The notes under the pieces: generated by a model | The model's database searches: none | The model's input: only the letters and a program-made list of their open reading frames with translations | Told to the model about the DNA's origin: nothing | Source of the DNA: Coptis chinensis | Taxonomy: Eukaryota > Streptophyta > Magnoliopsida > Ranunculales > Ranunculaceae | Direction: 5' to 3' | DNA length: 64,000 bases | Assembly: GCA_015680905.1 (NCBI GenBank) | Contig: CM027380.1 | Span: forward strand, 108,114,501-108,178,500 | Made by a program: the position numbers and the translations under genes | Shown: positions 47,544 through 58,626 of the stretch, piece by piece | Layout: each line of letters begins with the position of its first letter | How positions within the stretch are numbered: the stretch's first letter is position 1

Positions 47544-49389
47544 GTGAGGAGGATGACTTTTGTGCTTTATGGTTAAGGCACTTCAGGACATGCAATGTTG
47601 GACTTCACCAGCATGTCTCCCAATCAGCCTCAACCGTGTTTCGTAAGGAAAGGAAAGAAATAATGCCAATTCGTTAAATTATGTATACTATGTACTAATA
47701 TGATGTTGTAGACATTTCAATTCAGTGTAAAATCAAGTTTTGCAGTGAAGATATTTAGTACTCAGCCATGCTTCTATATCCATTGCGGGTCTGAAGATTA
47801 TAGTGTTGGAAGGTTGACTTCATTGATAATATTGAGTTACGTTCTTTTTACACACAAATTGTGCAATTCAAATTTCATACTTCACAGGAATGAACTTTAT
47901 GTTTTTGGTCTGGAAAGACAATCTGTGACATTATATGTAGCCTACTACCCGTCTACCTGCCTACCACATCATGCCCAGAGTTCTGTGTCATTGAAAGTGC
48001 TGTCAGCTGCGAAAGTCATGCCACGCGAGTTAGCCATTCCTCCTCCAGTGATGCTTTAAAAATCACTTTTCTCTATTCTAGATACTGGTGCAAGTCTTCC
48101 CCTTCTAACTTGGCTGCTGCCCTGAAAGAACTAAGACCACAATAAAAACATATCAATAAACAAAATGATCTAATGCTCAAAATAGAGCTATATGCTAGTG
48201 AAAATAATAATGAACGACACACTTCACCTGATCGAGAGTATCATTCTTCTGCTGTTGCAACAAGAAATTTGAGCATTTGCCGCCAGTGTAAGGGATAGAA
48301 CCAGAAGCAAGTAGCTCAATCTCTGCTGATGATGCTGACAATGTTTTAGACTCCTGGGGTCTAAGAAGCTCACGTCGTGTCCCATGACATCAGATTCACC
48401 CGGGAATTAAAAGAATAGGGAGACAGCGCATGGAGTAACCAGCAGCTTGTACCATTCTTACATTCTTAGGAATTGGAGGCGTGGTGTTGGACAAGATCGA
48501 TAAAGTTTCAAATATTAAGATAAATATAGTTTACTTAGGACAGTACAAATAAGGCTATGTTTTGCAGTTTTGGGGAATCCATTATCCGGTATAGAGCTGA
48601 TTAACACGACACACTGCGAGGAGCACTCAAATGAGATGATTAACACAACATATTATAATAAAAAAAAATACAAAAGAATCTCAACATTGTATATGCACTG
48701 GCAACATATAACGAGAGACATGACTGATCCACAGTGGGAGAGCTTGGTATAATACAAATGAAACTTAAAACATTTTTTGACATAAACTTATATTTCAAGT
48801 GCATTCAAAACTTCTGTAAACTCTTTTCACACACAACCCTCCCACTGTATCCCTTGGCCAAAATCAATAGCACTCAAATCCCTCCCATTGCAGTTTCTCT
48901 TTTTATTCACTTGACTTCTGAAATCCTTTCGGGGCAGCGCATAGATCTGAAACCACTGAATCTGGTAGATGCAGTGAGACCCATCTGTTGTTCTGAAGTT
49001 ATATGCTGTTGAACTAACCTGTGAACTAAATTTTGGGATAACATTTGAACGTCACAGAGTAGTAACCACATGTCCACAGCAAGAAGCTAGGTGAGATTCC
49101 CAGATGAATTGCTCAAGATGACTTTGCCATCAGCTCTGGAAATCCATGATTCCAACAGCTCAGATAATCCGAAAGTAATAGCTTTATGCGAAGCCTAGAA
49201 GCTTTGCTGCTTGGTCAGCAGCACAACTTATTCCTTAAGCTTTGCCAGATGTTGCTTTGCTTACTACTGCAAAATTATAAATTTCAGTCCAAAGTCACAT
49301 ATCAGATAGAATTAGAGAACAAGAGAATAAGAATAAACTTAACCGGCCACAACAAGCAGCATGGATTTGTCTTCATCTGCAGTGGAGCT
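47544..49389. other. Intergenic, converging 3' ends
   Basis: It holds the 3' flank of the J-domain gene (plus) and of U11/U12-65K (minus). Possible minus-strand exons lie at 48056-48370. Nothing else was identified. Confidence 0.4.
48056..48370 (-). pseudogene. Two possible exons of an unknown gene
   Basis: On the minus strand, about 48370-48228 is open (SASSAEIELLASGSIPYTGG, then FLLQQQKNDTLDQ) and ends at a GT donor. A second segment, 48121-48056, follows a TTTCAG acceptor in matching phase and ends at a stop (GSSQVRRGRLAPVSRIEKS). No upstream exon or family was recognised. It may be the tail of a lost gene. Confidence 0.35.
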
Positions 49390-52300
49390 TTAGTTTGCTC
49401 TTGCAGCACCAGGATTACGGCCAAATTGTATGATCATTGGTTTGCCTTTGAACACATATCCGTTCACTAGGTTCTGCATTACTCGAGGACAAGAGGAAAT
49501 AAAAGATAATAAATACATGAACACAAAGAAGTTTCCGAATAATAAGACTAAGAATGCTTTGATAGTAAACAAAAGAGTGAAATTTATAATGGAAAACTCT
49601 CTCATGATTTGCATAATAAAAATCAGACGGGGGCACTTAGGCAGTTGGTTTTTACAGGCAGACATTCGTATTTTTCATGGGGATAAATCTCTAAAAAGTT
49701 CATATACTATAGAACCTAAGTCACATTGACACATATGCGTGTCAGAGTCCGACACAGATTCGGAGTGTCCGACACAGCGACACAACTATTAAAAAAAGAA
49801 ACTATAACTATTCTTTAGTTACACAACTAATTCTTGGACTCAGAACCTTAGAAAGCGCCTCCTTACAAATAAATAACGACGAAAGTGGCATATCATGGAC
49901 TTGTAACTATGATAATATATTTTATTTTCTTAGTTTTTTAGGGTATAGAATAAACCCTAGTTTGAAAGCATATGCATGTGTTTGTGTTTCTGACACAAGT
50001 GTCTATGTGCATGTGTGTCTGACACGGATTTTTTTAAGAATATGAAGTGTCCATGTTTCTTAGTATAGAACTCTTAATTCTAGCAATTTTTTCCAGTTAA
50101 TTACCAAATATCATATATGACACCGTTTTGAATGGTGTAATAGAGAGTAAACACAAACAAAAAATTAAAAGGAAACCAAAGAACTTGCCACCCTATGGAA
50201 ATCCACCATAGAGATAAGAGTTGAATTACTAGGACTCGCCACTCGATGGAATCCGCCAAAGAGATAAGAGTTGTTGCACCAAGAAGAACTCCTCAATAAA
50301 ATTACTATAATTTCATTCAAAATACATCTTCCCTTCAAATACAAGTCTTGGAGAATTTATAACTAAACACAAACTTCGAATACGAAGAGACAAGCATTAA
50401 AATTGATCCTAATTTTCACCTAGGTTCACAGTCAAACCTGAACCTGCATACGACGTCTCTCAATACATAACACACACCACTAGAAAGCTCATTAAGTCTA
50501 GTTTCCAACCCAATTTACGGTTCGCAAAACGAAGGTTTCTAGAGAAAGTTATGATCATTTTCCCATAATGTATCAAACTGGACTGCCAATCCGAATTACA
50601 CTTATTTGGGCCATTTCTTGGACTTTTGATTGGATGTTTCGTCATCATATTGATGTGGAGTTAACTAGGTGTAACGAGTTGCATATTGGAAACCACCAAT
50701 ATATATGCCAACAAGATGAACCAGCATCTTTGAATACCACCAAGGGACCACGTCAAGATCAAATTGAAGAGTGGCACTAATTTTTTCTCTTGCAATTTAG
50801 GTACAGACAATTTCTTAATATTTTAAGAACTGAGACATTTACAGAGATCCAAAGTTTACATTAAAAATATCTGGCAACAGTTTTTCTCCAGATTTGCTAT
50901 CTTTACGTAAAGGATCCTTTTGCTTTCTTACCAACAGGATTAAAAAAAAGGCTAGACGAAGAAAAAGAAGAGAAAAAAAACGAACCCAGAACCTTTATGG
51001 TCAAAATAATAATTCAAAACTGCCATTCTAGGATAACAAAATAATCAGTCTCAAAGCCACATACCAATGCACGGTGAGAAAGATCAACCGATGGAAATGT
51101 CACAAAAGCTTGCCCTCTCATTCTGCCCTCCTAGATTAACAAAAGCAATATTTACATATAGAGGGGTTAGAAACTTATGATACAAGAGACTAGGAATAAT
51201 TGACCAACAAAAAACTAAACTGCTAACGCATCCAATCATACATTTTGTCATTAGCACAACAGCTCTACTAAAACAATTCAATGGAGAACATGATTTTCTC
51301 ACTTGAGAACAGAAGTACAATAATGAAATTCTATTAAAACTAGCAAAGAAAGATTTTGGATCATAAAGCGGATAACATTCAAGAGAAATCAGAATGCATC
51401 ATGGATCTCACCTGCATCAACTTAATACTCAGACCCGATTTAGCTGCCTCAAGAGTTCCAAAGAGTGAACCTGCATATGATGTGTCAGAAAACAAAGCAG
51501 AAACATCCCCCCTCAAAAGCATAGAAAACTAGCACTATTTCCATTAGTTCTATCCCTCTTAACTATGATCACAAATCATGTACATGATAAACTACCGAAA
51601 TTTGTATGAGAAAAGGTTACAACATCAGATCCGCATGAGACAAATTGAGCTTGCTTTAAAGTTGTAACAGCATACCAAATATGAAGTAGAAGTCATCAGT
51701 AATCACGTCTTTCGCTAAATTCTTGATGTATAAAACTGTAGCAGAACTCCCGGCTGAATAGTTCTGCATAAATGCAAGGAAGAATGCGCAACTCAATAAA
51801 TATTTTTCATGCAAATGGTACTTAGATCTAGACTCCACTGCATTTTGAAATGATCTGAATTTCTCATTAATCTTTAAGGATTATACTAATGATGCCTTAG
51901 CATGAAATTGACATGGGTCTCTACTATGACTGATATGCAGGCAGAGATATTTTTAAGGGTGCCCACTGCCATCCCAAAATTGGAGTTACACAGAACTCCG
52001 TTATTTTCTTCGACTATACACTGATTAATTTTTAGCAAGTTCAAATCATATTCTTTCAGTTTTCGATACCTTAAACATTGGCAGTGATAAGATTTCTTCG
52101 GGAGGCAACTTTCCTCTCTCTATATCTTCAGTTGTTGCAAATGGTTTTAGCTCCATGCCCTCTTTGCCTGGCTCCCCTGATTCGTTCATGTTGTCCGCAT
52201 CATATTTATCTTCATTATGTATTGGTTTAGCAGCGAGTTTGATCTGCATCCAAAAAAAAAAAAAAAATTAAATTACTGATATATATTGTTTAACTAAAGA

Positions 52301-53581
52301 ATCTTAATTAACTCTTCCGAGGATGAGAAGCTACCTGCAGAACAGGGTTATTTTTTTTTATCATCGGCATCTCTTTTGGAGCTAATGTGGCACGTTTCAA
52401 TCCAACATCCTCATGAGACACATATTTATTTACAGCCGGCCCTACAATAGCTTCTCCTCTGCAACGCTTTCTACCACGCTTTGATTTACTATGAGCATCG
52501 ACGAGGCCGCTTTTGTCTTCATCCTCATCTCCCTAAATTTTTGGGCATGAAAGAGTATAATCATTTCAAAGGATTTGAATCAATAGCATATCTTGGCATT
52601 ATCGAGGTTCTTGCGAAACTATATACTGGTAGGTATTCACTACATTATACAAGAAAACCTGTGGTTATGAATTTGGTTTAAATTATTAAGTGACTGTTAT
52701 ACCAAATGATATTGGACTAGTCGTACATAAATTTTAACATTTTATACAACTGACCTCTCTATAAAACAAAACTTGTTTTAGACAATAAAAGCGGAAGTAG
52801 AAGTATCTACAAAACCACATTTCCATACAATAGTAGCATGCGAACTCCTTTACATAATCCCATGGAGAGAAAAATCAATATAGAGTACCTCATCTGCGGA
52901 TTCCAATTCTGATTCATCACTTGATAAATCTGCCAAGTGAGGTTTTGCAACTAGAGCAGGAGGAAGAGGTGGTGGAGCAGGCACAGAAGTTGGCAAAGGT
53001 GGAGTGGGTAATGCTATACGGAATGGAGCGGGAATATTCATTTTGTTCATCAAATGTAAAACCTGCAGACAAAGATTCATAAGTAATGAAGCTAAGTTAA
53101 TATAAGGTATGAGCCCTGAGTTTTTGGTGGGGAGGTGGTTGTCTACCTGTGTATAAAAGCGAGGAACGGCAATAAGGGCATTGACAATGTTTGTGAGTAT
53201 GTTGCCATCTGGAGGAGGATAGGCATACCTAAAATAAAATAGGATAAGTAACAATAATGGACAGAATTATTATTGTAAAAAATTAAAATGGGCAGCATTA
53301 AAAAGGAAAAAGGGACATACTGGAGATGAGGAGGGAAAGGGTATTGTATGCCAAGGCTAGGGGCAATAGGTTGAGCATCAGTATCGGGGCGGTTGAGCAA
53401 GGATGAAGTAGAGTCCTTGTTGGCAACAGCAGCAGCAACAGAATGTTGTTGTTGTTGATTATCTAGCAGGGGGGGATTAGTGGTTGCTCTTTCGACCAAT
53501 AACACTTTCCCAAGGAACCTCAACCTGAGTAATCAACAAAAAAAAACAAGTAATTCTTCTTCTGTTAGTAAAGGAAAACAT

Positions 53582-53614
<33 letters not shown>

Positions 53615-53865
53615 GATTGATGCCTGTTAAGTTGTTGGTGGGCTTGAGAAGCCAGAGCTTGGGTATGGAAATCGACAAAAGCACAGTTCCTCAACTTAGA
53701 AGAAGAAGGAGCACGGACAGAAGAGGCGCCGTAGTGAGAAAACAGACGAAATAAAGTGTCTTCAGGGATACCCTCCGGAAGATGCCGAACCAAAAGAGTA
53801 AAACAACAACTACTAGTGCTAGTGCTCACTGGCTGCTGAGGAGCACCTGAATTCATCATCATCAT
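49390..53865 (-). CDS. RNPC3: U11/U12 snRNP 65 kDa protein
   Basis: Minor-spliceosome protein that binds U12 snRNA and bridges U11 and U12 through the 59K protein. Ten coding exons: 53865-53624, 53524-53321, 53228-53147, 53062-52889, 52532-52335, 52243-52070, 51763-51676, 51470-51412, 51130-51065, 49473-49390. Phases agree and give 456 residues, near the plant length. RRM1 has RNP2 FTLLVRHLP (22-30) and RNP1 NCAFVDF (60-66). A proline-rich middle (TPPLPTSVPAPPPLPP) and an acidic stretch (DLSSDESELESADE) follow. RRM2 has VLYIKNL (368-374) and RGQAFVTF (412-419). The tail is FGRNPGAARAN. The first of four tandem ATGs is chosen. The first coding intron needs a GC donor. A non-coding first exon probably lies upstream. 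Confidence 0.93.
53525..53623 (-). other. GC-AG intron of U11/U12-65K
   Basis: The exon ends ...CTTAACAG and the intron starts GCATCA (minus strand). It ends ACTCAG before GTTGAGG, restoring LNRLRFLGK. The nearest GT would break the frame. The intron is only 99 bp and holds the TAA/ATT microsatellite. Confidence 0.75.
53583..53612. repeat. (TAA)10 microsatellite
   Basis: Ten perfect TAA units lie inside the 99-bp GC-AG intron, about 10 bp from the donor. Confidence 0.95.
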
Positions 53866-53869
53866 CGTC

Positions 53870-54250
53870 CTAGAAACAAACAAGAACTTTTTAATAATAT
53901 TAGTATTCAAAGAATTGGATAGCAAAGAAATAATGCAATGGAATTTGGGTAAGAAAAGTATGTATGAATCTTATGCTCCACACTTCCACAGTATTTTTGG
54001 TAAAGATAAACTTTTTATTAACATAACATAATCTTTCAAAGATAAACTCTTTTGTAACTTCTTCCAAACACAAGTCTAGGGAAGCTAGTTTTAAAACATT
54101 TGGCGCCTAAATCTTGCAAGAACAGTAACAAAAAGTTGAGAAATGGATTGATTGCATTACTAAATTTGAAATAGTTCAAGTACCTTGCAGCAAGCAACAA
54201 CAAGGTGGAGATCGAGATTTGTGAGATTTTCAGGTGGATTGTGAGGGTGG
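53870..54250 (-). promoter_or_regulatory. Probable 5' UTR intron and leader of U11/U12-65K
   Basis: Minus strand: a pyrimidine-rich leader (TCTCTCTTCTTCTCCACCC near 54260-54240) ends GCTGCAAG then GTACTT (about 54183). An acceptor TTTCTAG lies four bases before the first ATG. This fits a non-coding first exon followed by a ~310 bp intron. Confidence 0.45.
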
Positions 54251-54339
54251 AGAAGAAGAGAGAATGAGGGCGGGGGTTAATTCACTTTTTTAAGTCCAAG
54301 TTAATATGGGCTTCTCGAACAATTTCGAATTTTAACCAT

Positions 54340-54835
54340 AGTCGAGGAGAGCTGAGTTTTGAAACCATTGATAAATATATTTTTTGGCTTATAACTATTA
54401 GAAAAACCAGATTTTACCGTTTTAATTATTAATAATGACAGACTTGACTTTTTAACTTTTTACTCTTTTGGTTTTTTCTTGGTATGCACTTGACAAAATC
54501 TTAACATCTTCCCATCACTAAAAAATGGTATCGTTTTAATTATTAATAAGGACATCTTACAATTTTTTCTTTCCAATTTCACCTTGATGTTTGGTATCGA
54601 CGCGACATCGTCTAGTGGTTATACCAAGACATATAATTTTATTGTGATGTTTGGTATGCATAATATTTTTTGTGATGTTTGATATGCCTCTGTGCATACT
54701 GTTTGGTATGCACCGACACTAGTGAATATTAGGATACTATTGTCTTTTTCTGACAAAACTCAACTATTGTCCTTGAGAGTGGTTTTGAAATGCGGGTGGG
54801 ATTTTTGGTTCATTATTTCAGAATTTTGTTCTTTT
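54340..54835. mobile_element. Shorter inverted copy of the GTATGCAC repeat
   Basis: It carries TTGAAACCATTGATAA at the left, TTTTAATTATTAATA...GACTTGACTTTTT next, GGTATGCAC words inside and AACTATTGTCCTTGAGAG at the right. All match 10120-11555 in reverse orientation. It lies upstream of the U11/U12-65K gene. Confidence 0.7.
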
Positions 54836-54863
54836 TAGTTTTGTGGATATAGACATGTGGTAG

Positions 54864-55192
54864 TAGGGCAGGGAATCGGGTTGGGTTTGACCCGGACCCG
54901 ACCCGATCCTAACCTGAATAGTTTGGGTTCGGGTCGATTTTTGTAACTGTTTATTTATTCGGGTTGGGTTCAGGTTCGGGTCTGTTGGATTCGAATTTGG
55001 ATTCGGATATATTTTTTGGGCTTATGTTGAATTTTTAGTGTTATCCGATCGGATTAGTCCGATATAATCGGGTTCAGGTCGGATTCGGATATTAAATTTC
55101 AAATATAATTGGGTTCGGATATTATAAAACTATTTAGATTCGGATTCGGATATAGCCATATCCGACCCGAACCCGACCCGATCCCTGCCCTA
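54864..55192. mobile_element. hAT-type MITE
   Basis: The 329-bp element begins TAGGGCAGGGAATCGGGT and ends ACCCGATCCCTGCCCTA, inverted counterparts. A perfect 8-bp duplication TGTGGTAG flanks it (54856-54863 and 55193-55200). The interior is full of GGTTCGGGT/ACCCGACCCGA words. No coding capacity. It lies about 130 bp upstream of IMP1. Confidence 0.88.
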
Positions 55193-55322
55193 TGTGGTAG
55201 TAATAAAAGTATCGAAATCCGAAATGTCGGTTCCTATTATATATCGAGGTGATGGGCAATCTACTCTTAAACCTTGCCAAGGGTTTTTCCCAAAAGAAAG
55301 GCATAGCAAAGCAAGAAGAAAA

Positions 55323-55841
55323 ATGAGGTTTCCTCATTTCCCCTCAATACACCAACTGCCATGGAGAACTATAACAAAAGAAGCATTTGATAAAACATTC
55401 CCAATCATAAACTTCTTCTGCTGCCTCCACCTAACAAACACATACATTTGTACACCAGTTCTTACAACCGGTCCAAGTATGGTTCCAACACTCCATCTAA
55501 CAGGTGATTTGGTTTTAGTCCAACGCTTTTCAACTAAAATAACCCGTGGAGATATTGTTCTTGTTCGTTCACCTGAAAACCCAAGAAAAATTGTTGCTAA
55601 ACGGGTTACTGGTATGGAAGGTGATGAGATTACATTTTTAGTGGACCCGAAGAAGGATGATGGAAAGGTTAAGACTGTTAAAGTTGAACAAGGGCATGTT
55701 TGGGTAACAGGTGATAATGTTTATGATTCGAGGGATTCGAGGACTTTTGGGGCTGTTCCTAGTGGGTTACTTTATGGTCGAGTGTTTTTTAGAGTCTGGC
55801 CTTTTAATGCTTTTGGGTCATTGGGTTCAAACAAACTGTAA
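55323..55841 (+). CDS. IMP1: Mitochondrial inner membrane protease subunit 1
   Basis: Serine-lysine protease of the S26 (signal peptidase) family that trims targeting signals of intermembrane-space proteins. Single exon, 172 residues. The nucleophile Ser52 is in GPSMVPTL and the general base Lys93 in KIVAKRVTGMEGD. The conserved C-terminal box is VWVTGDNVYDSRDSRTFGAV. A hydrophobic stretch near 26-48 is the membrane anchor. The frame is open further upstream to 55194, but the ATG at 55323 gives the normal family length and the region before it includes the transposon border. A hAT-type MITE sits just upstream and may have contributed promoter sequence. Intact. Confidence 0.93.
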   Translation: MRFPHFPSIHQLPWRTITKEAFDKTFPIINFFCCLHLTNTYICTPVLTTGPSMVPTLHLTGDLVLVQRFSTKITRGDIVLVRSPENPRKIVAKRVTGMEGDEITFLVDPKKDDGKVKTVKVEQGHVWVTGDNVYDSRDSRTFGAVPSGLLYGRVFFRVWPFNAFGSLGSNKL

Positions 55842-56654
55842 TTTTGTTTCATTTATCAATGTGTCATGGAAGAAGATTTACTTATTAGTTATTGTTTATG
55901 TTTCTAATGTAATGGTGTTTAGTTTTCTTTGTTATATATATATTTTTGCTTAAATTGTACCATTAATTTGAGTTCAAACCAAATTGTGCTGATATATAGA
56001 AGAAAAGTAAAACTATTGTTCAGGAAAGAAGGTTTATTTGTGTCTCAGGAAAGAACTACAGATCCTTCAGTGAAGTCATCAGCTCATTTAGCAATACGCC
56101 CAAGTGTTCCTCCATATGCTCCACCAATGATCCCTGTGGACAATGATGATGGCATTTTCATGTTTTTTTTTTTTTTTTCAGTTTAGCTCATTGTACAAAA
56201 CTGAACTTTTATGTTGTGATTGAAAGAAGTTGCTATCCTTGATGACTGTAAGGATTGTGTTAGTTATTGCTATGTCGTTTCGGCGCTTGGGTCTTCTTGC
56301 TAGGCTTCTAACCTGTGTATCTAACCTCTGTATTGTATGCACATATTGGTTCCTGATGAAATTGAATCCTAAATAAATTCTTATAATTAATTGGTTGTTC
56401 CTCCCTTGACTGACCTTCAACATGCATTTGATTTGATTTATCTCAAAAAAGTCACTTTCATCGTTGATGATGGAACTTCTAGACAATATTATACGTAGGG
56501 AATTTTATCTCGTGATAGTCTCCTCTTTGCAATGATGGAGAAATGCTGTAAGGTAGTGTTTAAGTAAAAATTATCAACAGAGAAAGCAAAGATAAGTTTA
56601 TCTTCTTAAACTAGGCTGCAAACGGCCAAACCATCTCAATTGACCTTCCCTCAG

Positions 56655-56798
56655 TTAATCAATCTGTGAAGCTGCTGCTGCACTATCCTGAAAGCGCTCA
56701 TTCTTAACTGGATTAGTCCACCCATCCATCTCATCGTCCTCATCACTGCTTACATTATACTTATGAACATGGTTCTCCGTTGCATAACAGTTTGCACT
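56655..56798 (-). other. Possible terminal exon of an unknown gene
   Basis: After an acceptor CACTGCAG (minus strand), 48 codons read ENHVHKYNVSSDEDDEMDGW, then NPVKNERFQDSAAAASQID and a stop. The acidic, well-formed C-terminus looks genuine. No upstream exon was recognised, and the intron side of this boundary is duplicated at 57213. Confidence 0.4.
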
Positions 56799-57003
56799 CT
56801 GCAGTGTTATTAATAAGTGCTCTTGCTTCAGTCTTATAGAGTAGATACTTTTATTTTTCATTGAAGTTAATTGTTTTCCACTAATAACCTATGAATACTT
56901 GTTTGTGAGTTAAAACAAGTAGCTTAGTTGGTAAGGTTTGAGGGAGTTGTTACCACAGAGCACCGACTTGAGTTCAAAAGGCCCTAGTACACAATGTCAG
57001 ACA
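56799..57003. repeat. Segmental duplication copy A
   Basis: It matches 57213-57415 closely (shared GTAGATACTTTTATTTTT, CACAGAGCACCGACTTGAGT). It includes a SINE-like box pair (TAGCTTAGTTGG near 56919 and GAGTTCAAA near 56970). Confidence 0.8.
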
Positions 57004-57029
57004 CAGCATTAAGCTGAAACAAATCCAAT

Positions 57030-57128
57030 TGAAGTTTGTTTACATGTGTTCGAAAACAACGCAGGTCGCAGGGTACAACTGCAGCTTCAATGTTGCAAAT
57101 ATTTTGGGATAGGGTCTGTCCTTGTTAA
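57030..57128. repeat. Second duplicated segment, copy A
   Basis: It matches 58527-58626 (shared ACATGTGTTCGAA, GGGTACAACTGCAGCTTCA, ATATTTTGGGATAGGGTCTG). Confidence 0.8.
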
Positions 57129-57212
57129 ATAGATTACATTCCACATGATGTAAGCCATTTAGAAACAACTGTTGGCCTTAGTTGCAGTGAGTTTGACTAT
57201 TTAAGTTGATTT

Positions 57213-57415
57213 AACTCTGCAGTGTTATTAGTAAGTGCTTTGCTTCAGTCTTATAGAGTAGATACTTTTATTTTTCCATTGAAGTTAATTGTTTTCCACA
57301 GATAACCTTTGAATACGTGTTTGTGAGTTAAAACAAGTAGCTTAGTTGGTAAAGTTTGAGGGAGTTGTTACCACAGAGCACCGACTTGAGTTCAAAAGTT
57401 GCTAGTACATTAATA
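57213..57415. repeat. Segmental duplication copy B
   Basis: Partner of 56799-57003, in direct orientation about 415 bp away. Confidence 0.8.
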
Positions 57416-58526
57416 TTTCTACCTATCAAATTAAGAGACTATATGCAAGGACCTGTGTCTATCCCTATAAAAGTCCTGTATGGACATCCTTGATTATTGT
57501 TGTGAATTGTTTGGTACTCCTGTGAGGATCTACACATCATTTGGGAAAAATAAGGAGATACGTGCAAAAATTTTACTTGAAGATTGCATGATTGGTTGGA
57601 AAACACTTGGGAGATGAAGATATCCATAACACATACGTATTGTAGAGAACCTATGAAAATGGAAATATCTACCCTTACCTTTACTATAGTCTATAGAAAG
57701 ATGCATGTATGCTATTCTTCAATCAACTTAGAGTGGGCTGAGTTTACTTCTTATCAGAAGATACTTAAGTGTTTCCATCATTATTTTTTGTGACCATAAA
57801 TATGGTATTGAACTATGTATAGTCCTTGCTTATTCTTGCTATGCGTCATTTAAATTTTTATTTGGTTTCTTTTCAGCAATAGGTGGCCCTACAGGACATT
57901 TGCTCGAGCAAAACACACAGGTTTTCGAACAAATTTTGCAACTTTACAGGTATCTTCTTACTTTCTTGGTGACATCATTTCTACATGCACAATGACATAA
58001 CACCATAAACTATTTCATGTATGTTCAGTACCTCAGTCGGAAAACCAAAGTAAATTTGAAGCAAACCAAGACATGCCGCAACGCCTGGCCATTATTGACA
58101 TAATTCTTGGTTATGAAGTATCAATTGTTTGACAAAGTCTCAAAGCCATTACATTAATAATTTGTGTTATATCTCGTTACCGTTATAGTTGTTACCACCA
58201 GCTTTTGGCTATATATGTACATACTTTTATGTTGTCATGGGCTAGGACTCTGAGGATTGGTCTTCTCTTTTTTCTAGTTTTAGCATGTAACATGCATTCT
58301 TTTGAAACAAGGCGGAACATATAATTCTAGAATGTATGAGCTGACAATTTGTCTTCTTGGAGATTCACGATGTTCATAAGAACATCAATCTCTTCTGTCA
58401 GACACGGGATAATATTCTCACAATAATGAACGAGCACGTATTTATTCATCTCTTGGCTCTTGTAAGAATTACATTTTGGCAGATGTTTGTTTGCAACATG
58501 GGTACACAGTGTCAGACACAGCATAT

Positions 58527-58626
58527 TGTTTACATGTGTTCGAACACACAACGCAGGGTACAACTGCAGCTTCACCCCTGCAAATATTTTGGGATAGGGT
58601 CTGCCCTTGTTAGATAGATTACATTT
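58527..58626. repeat. Second duplicated segment, copy B
   Basis: Partner of 57030-57128. It is followed at once by the duplicated intron end and exon start (58636-58692, matching 57842-57895). Confidence 0.8.
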
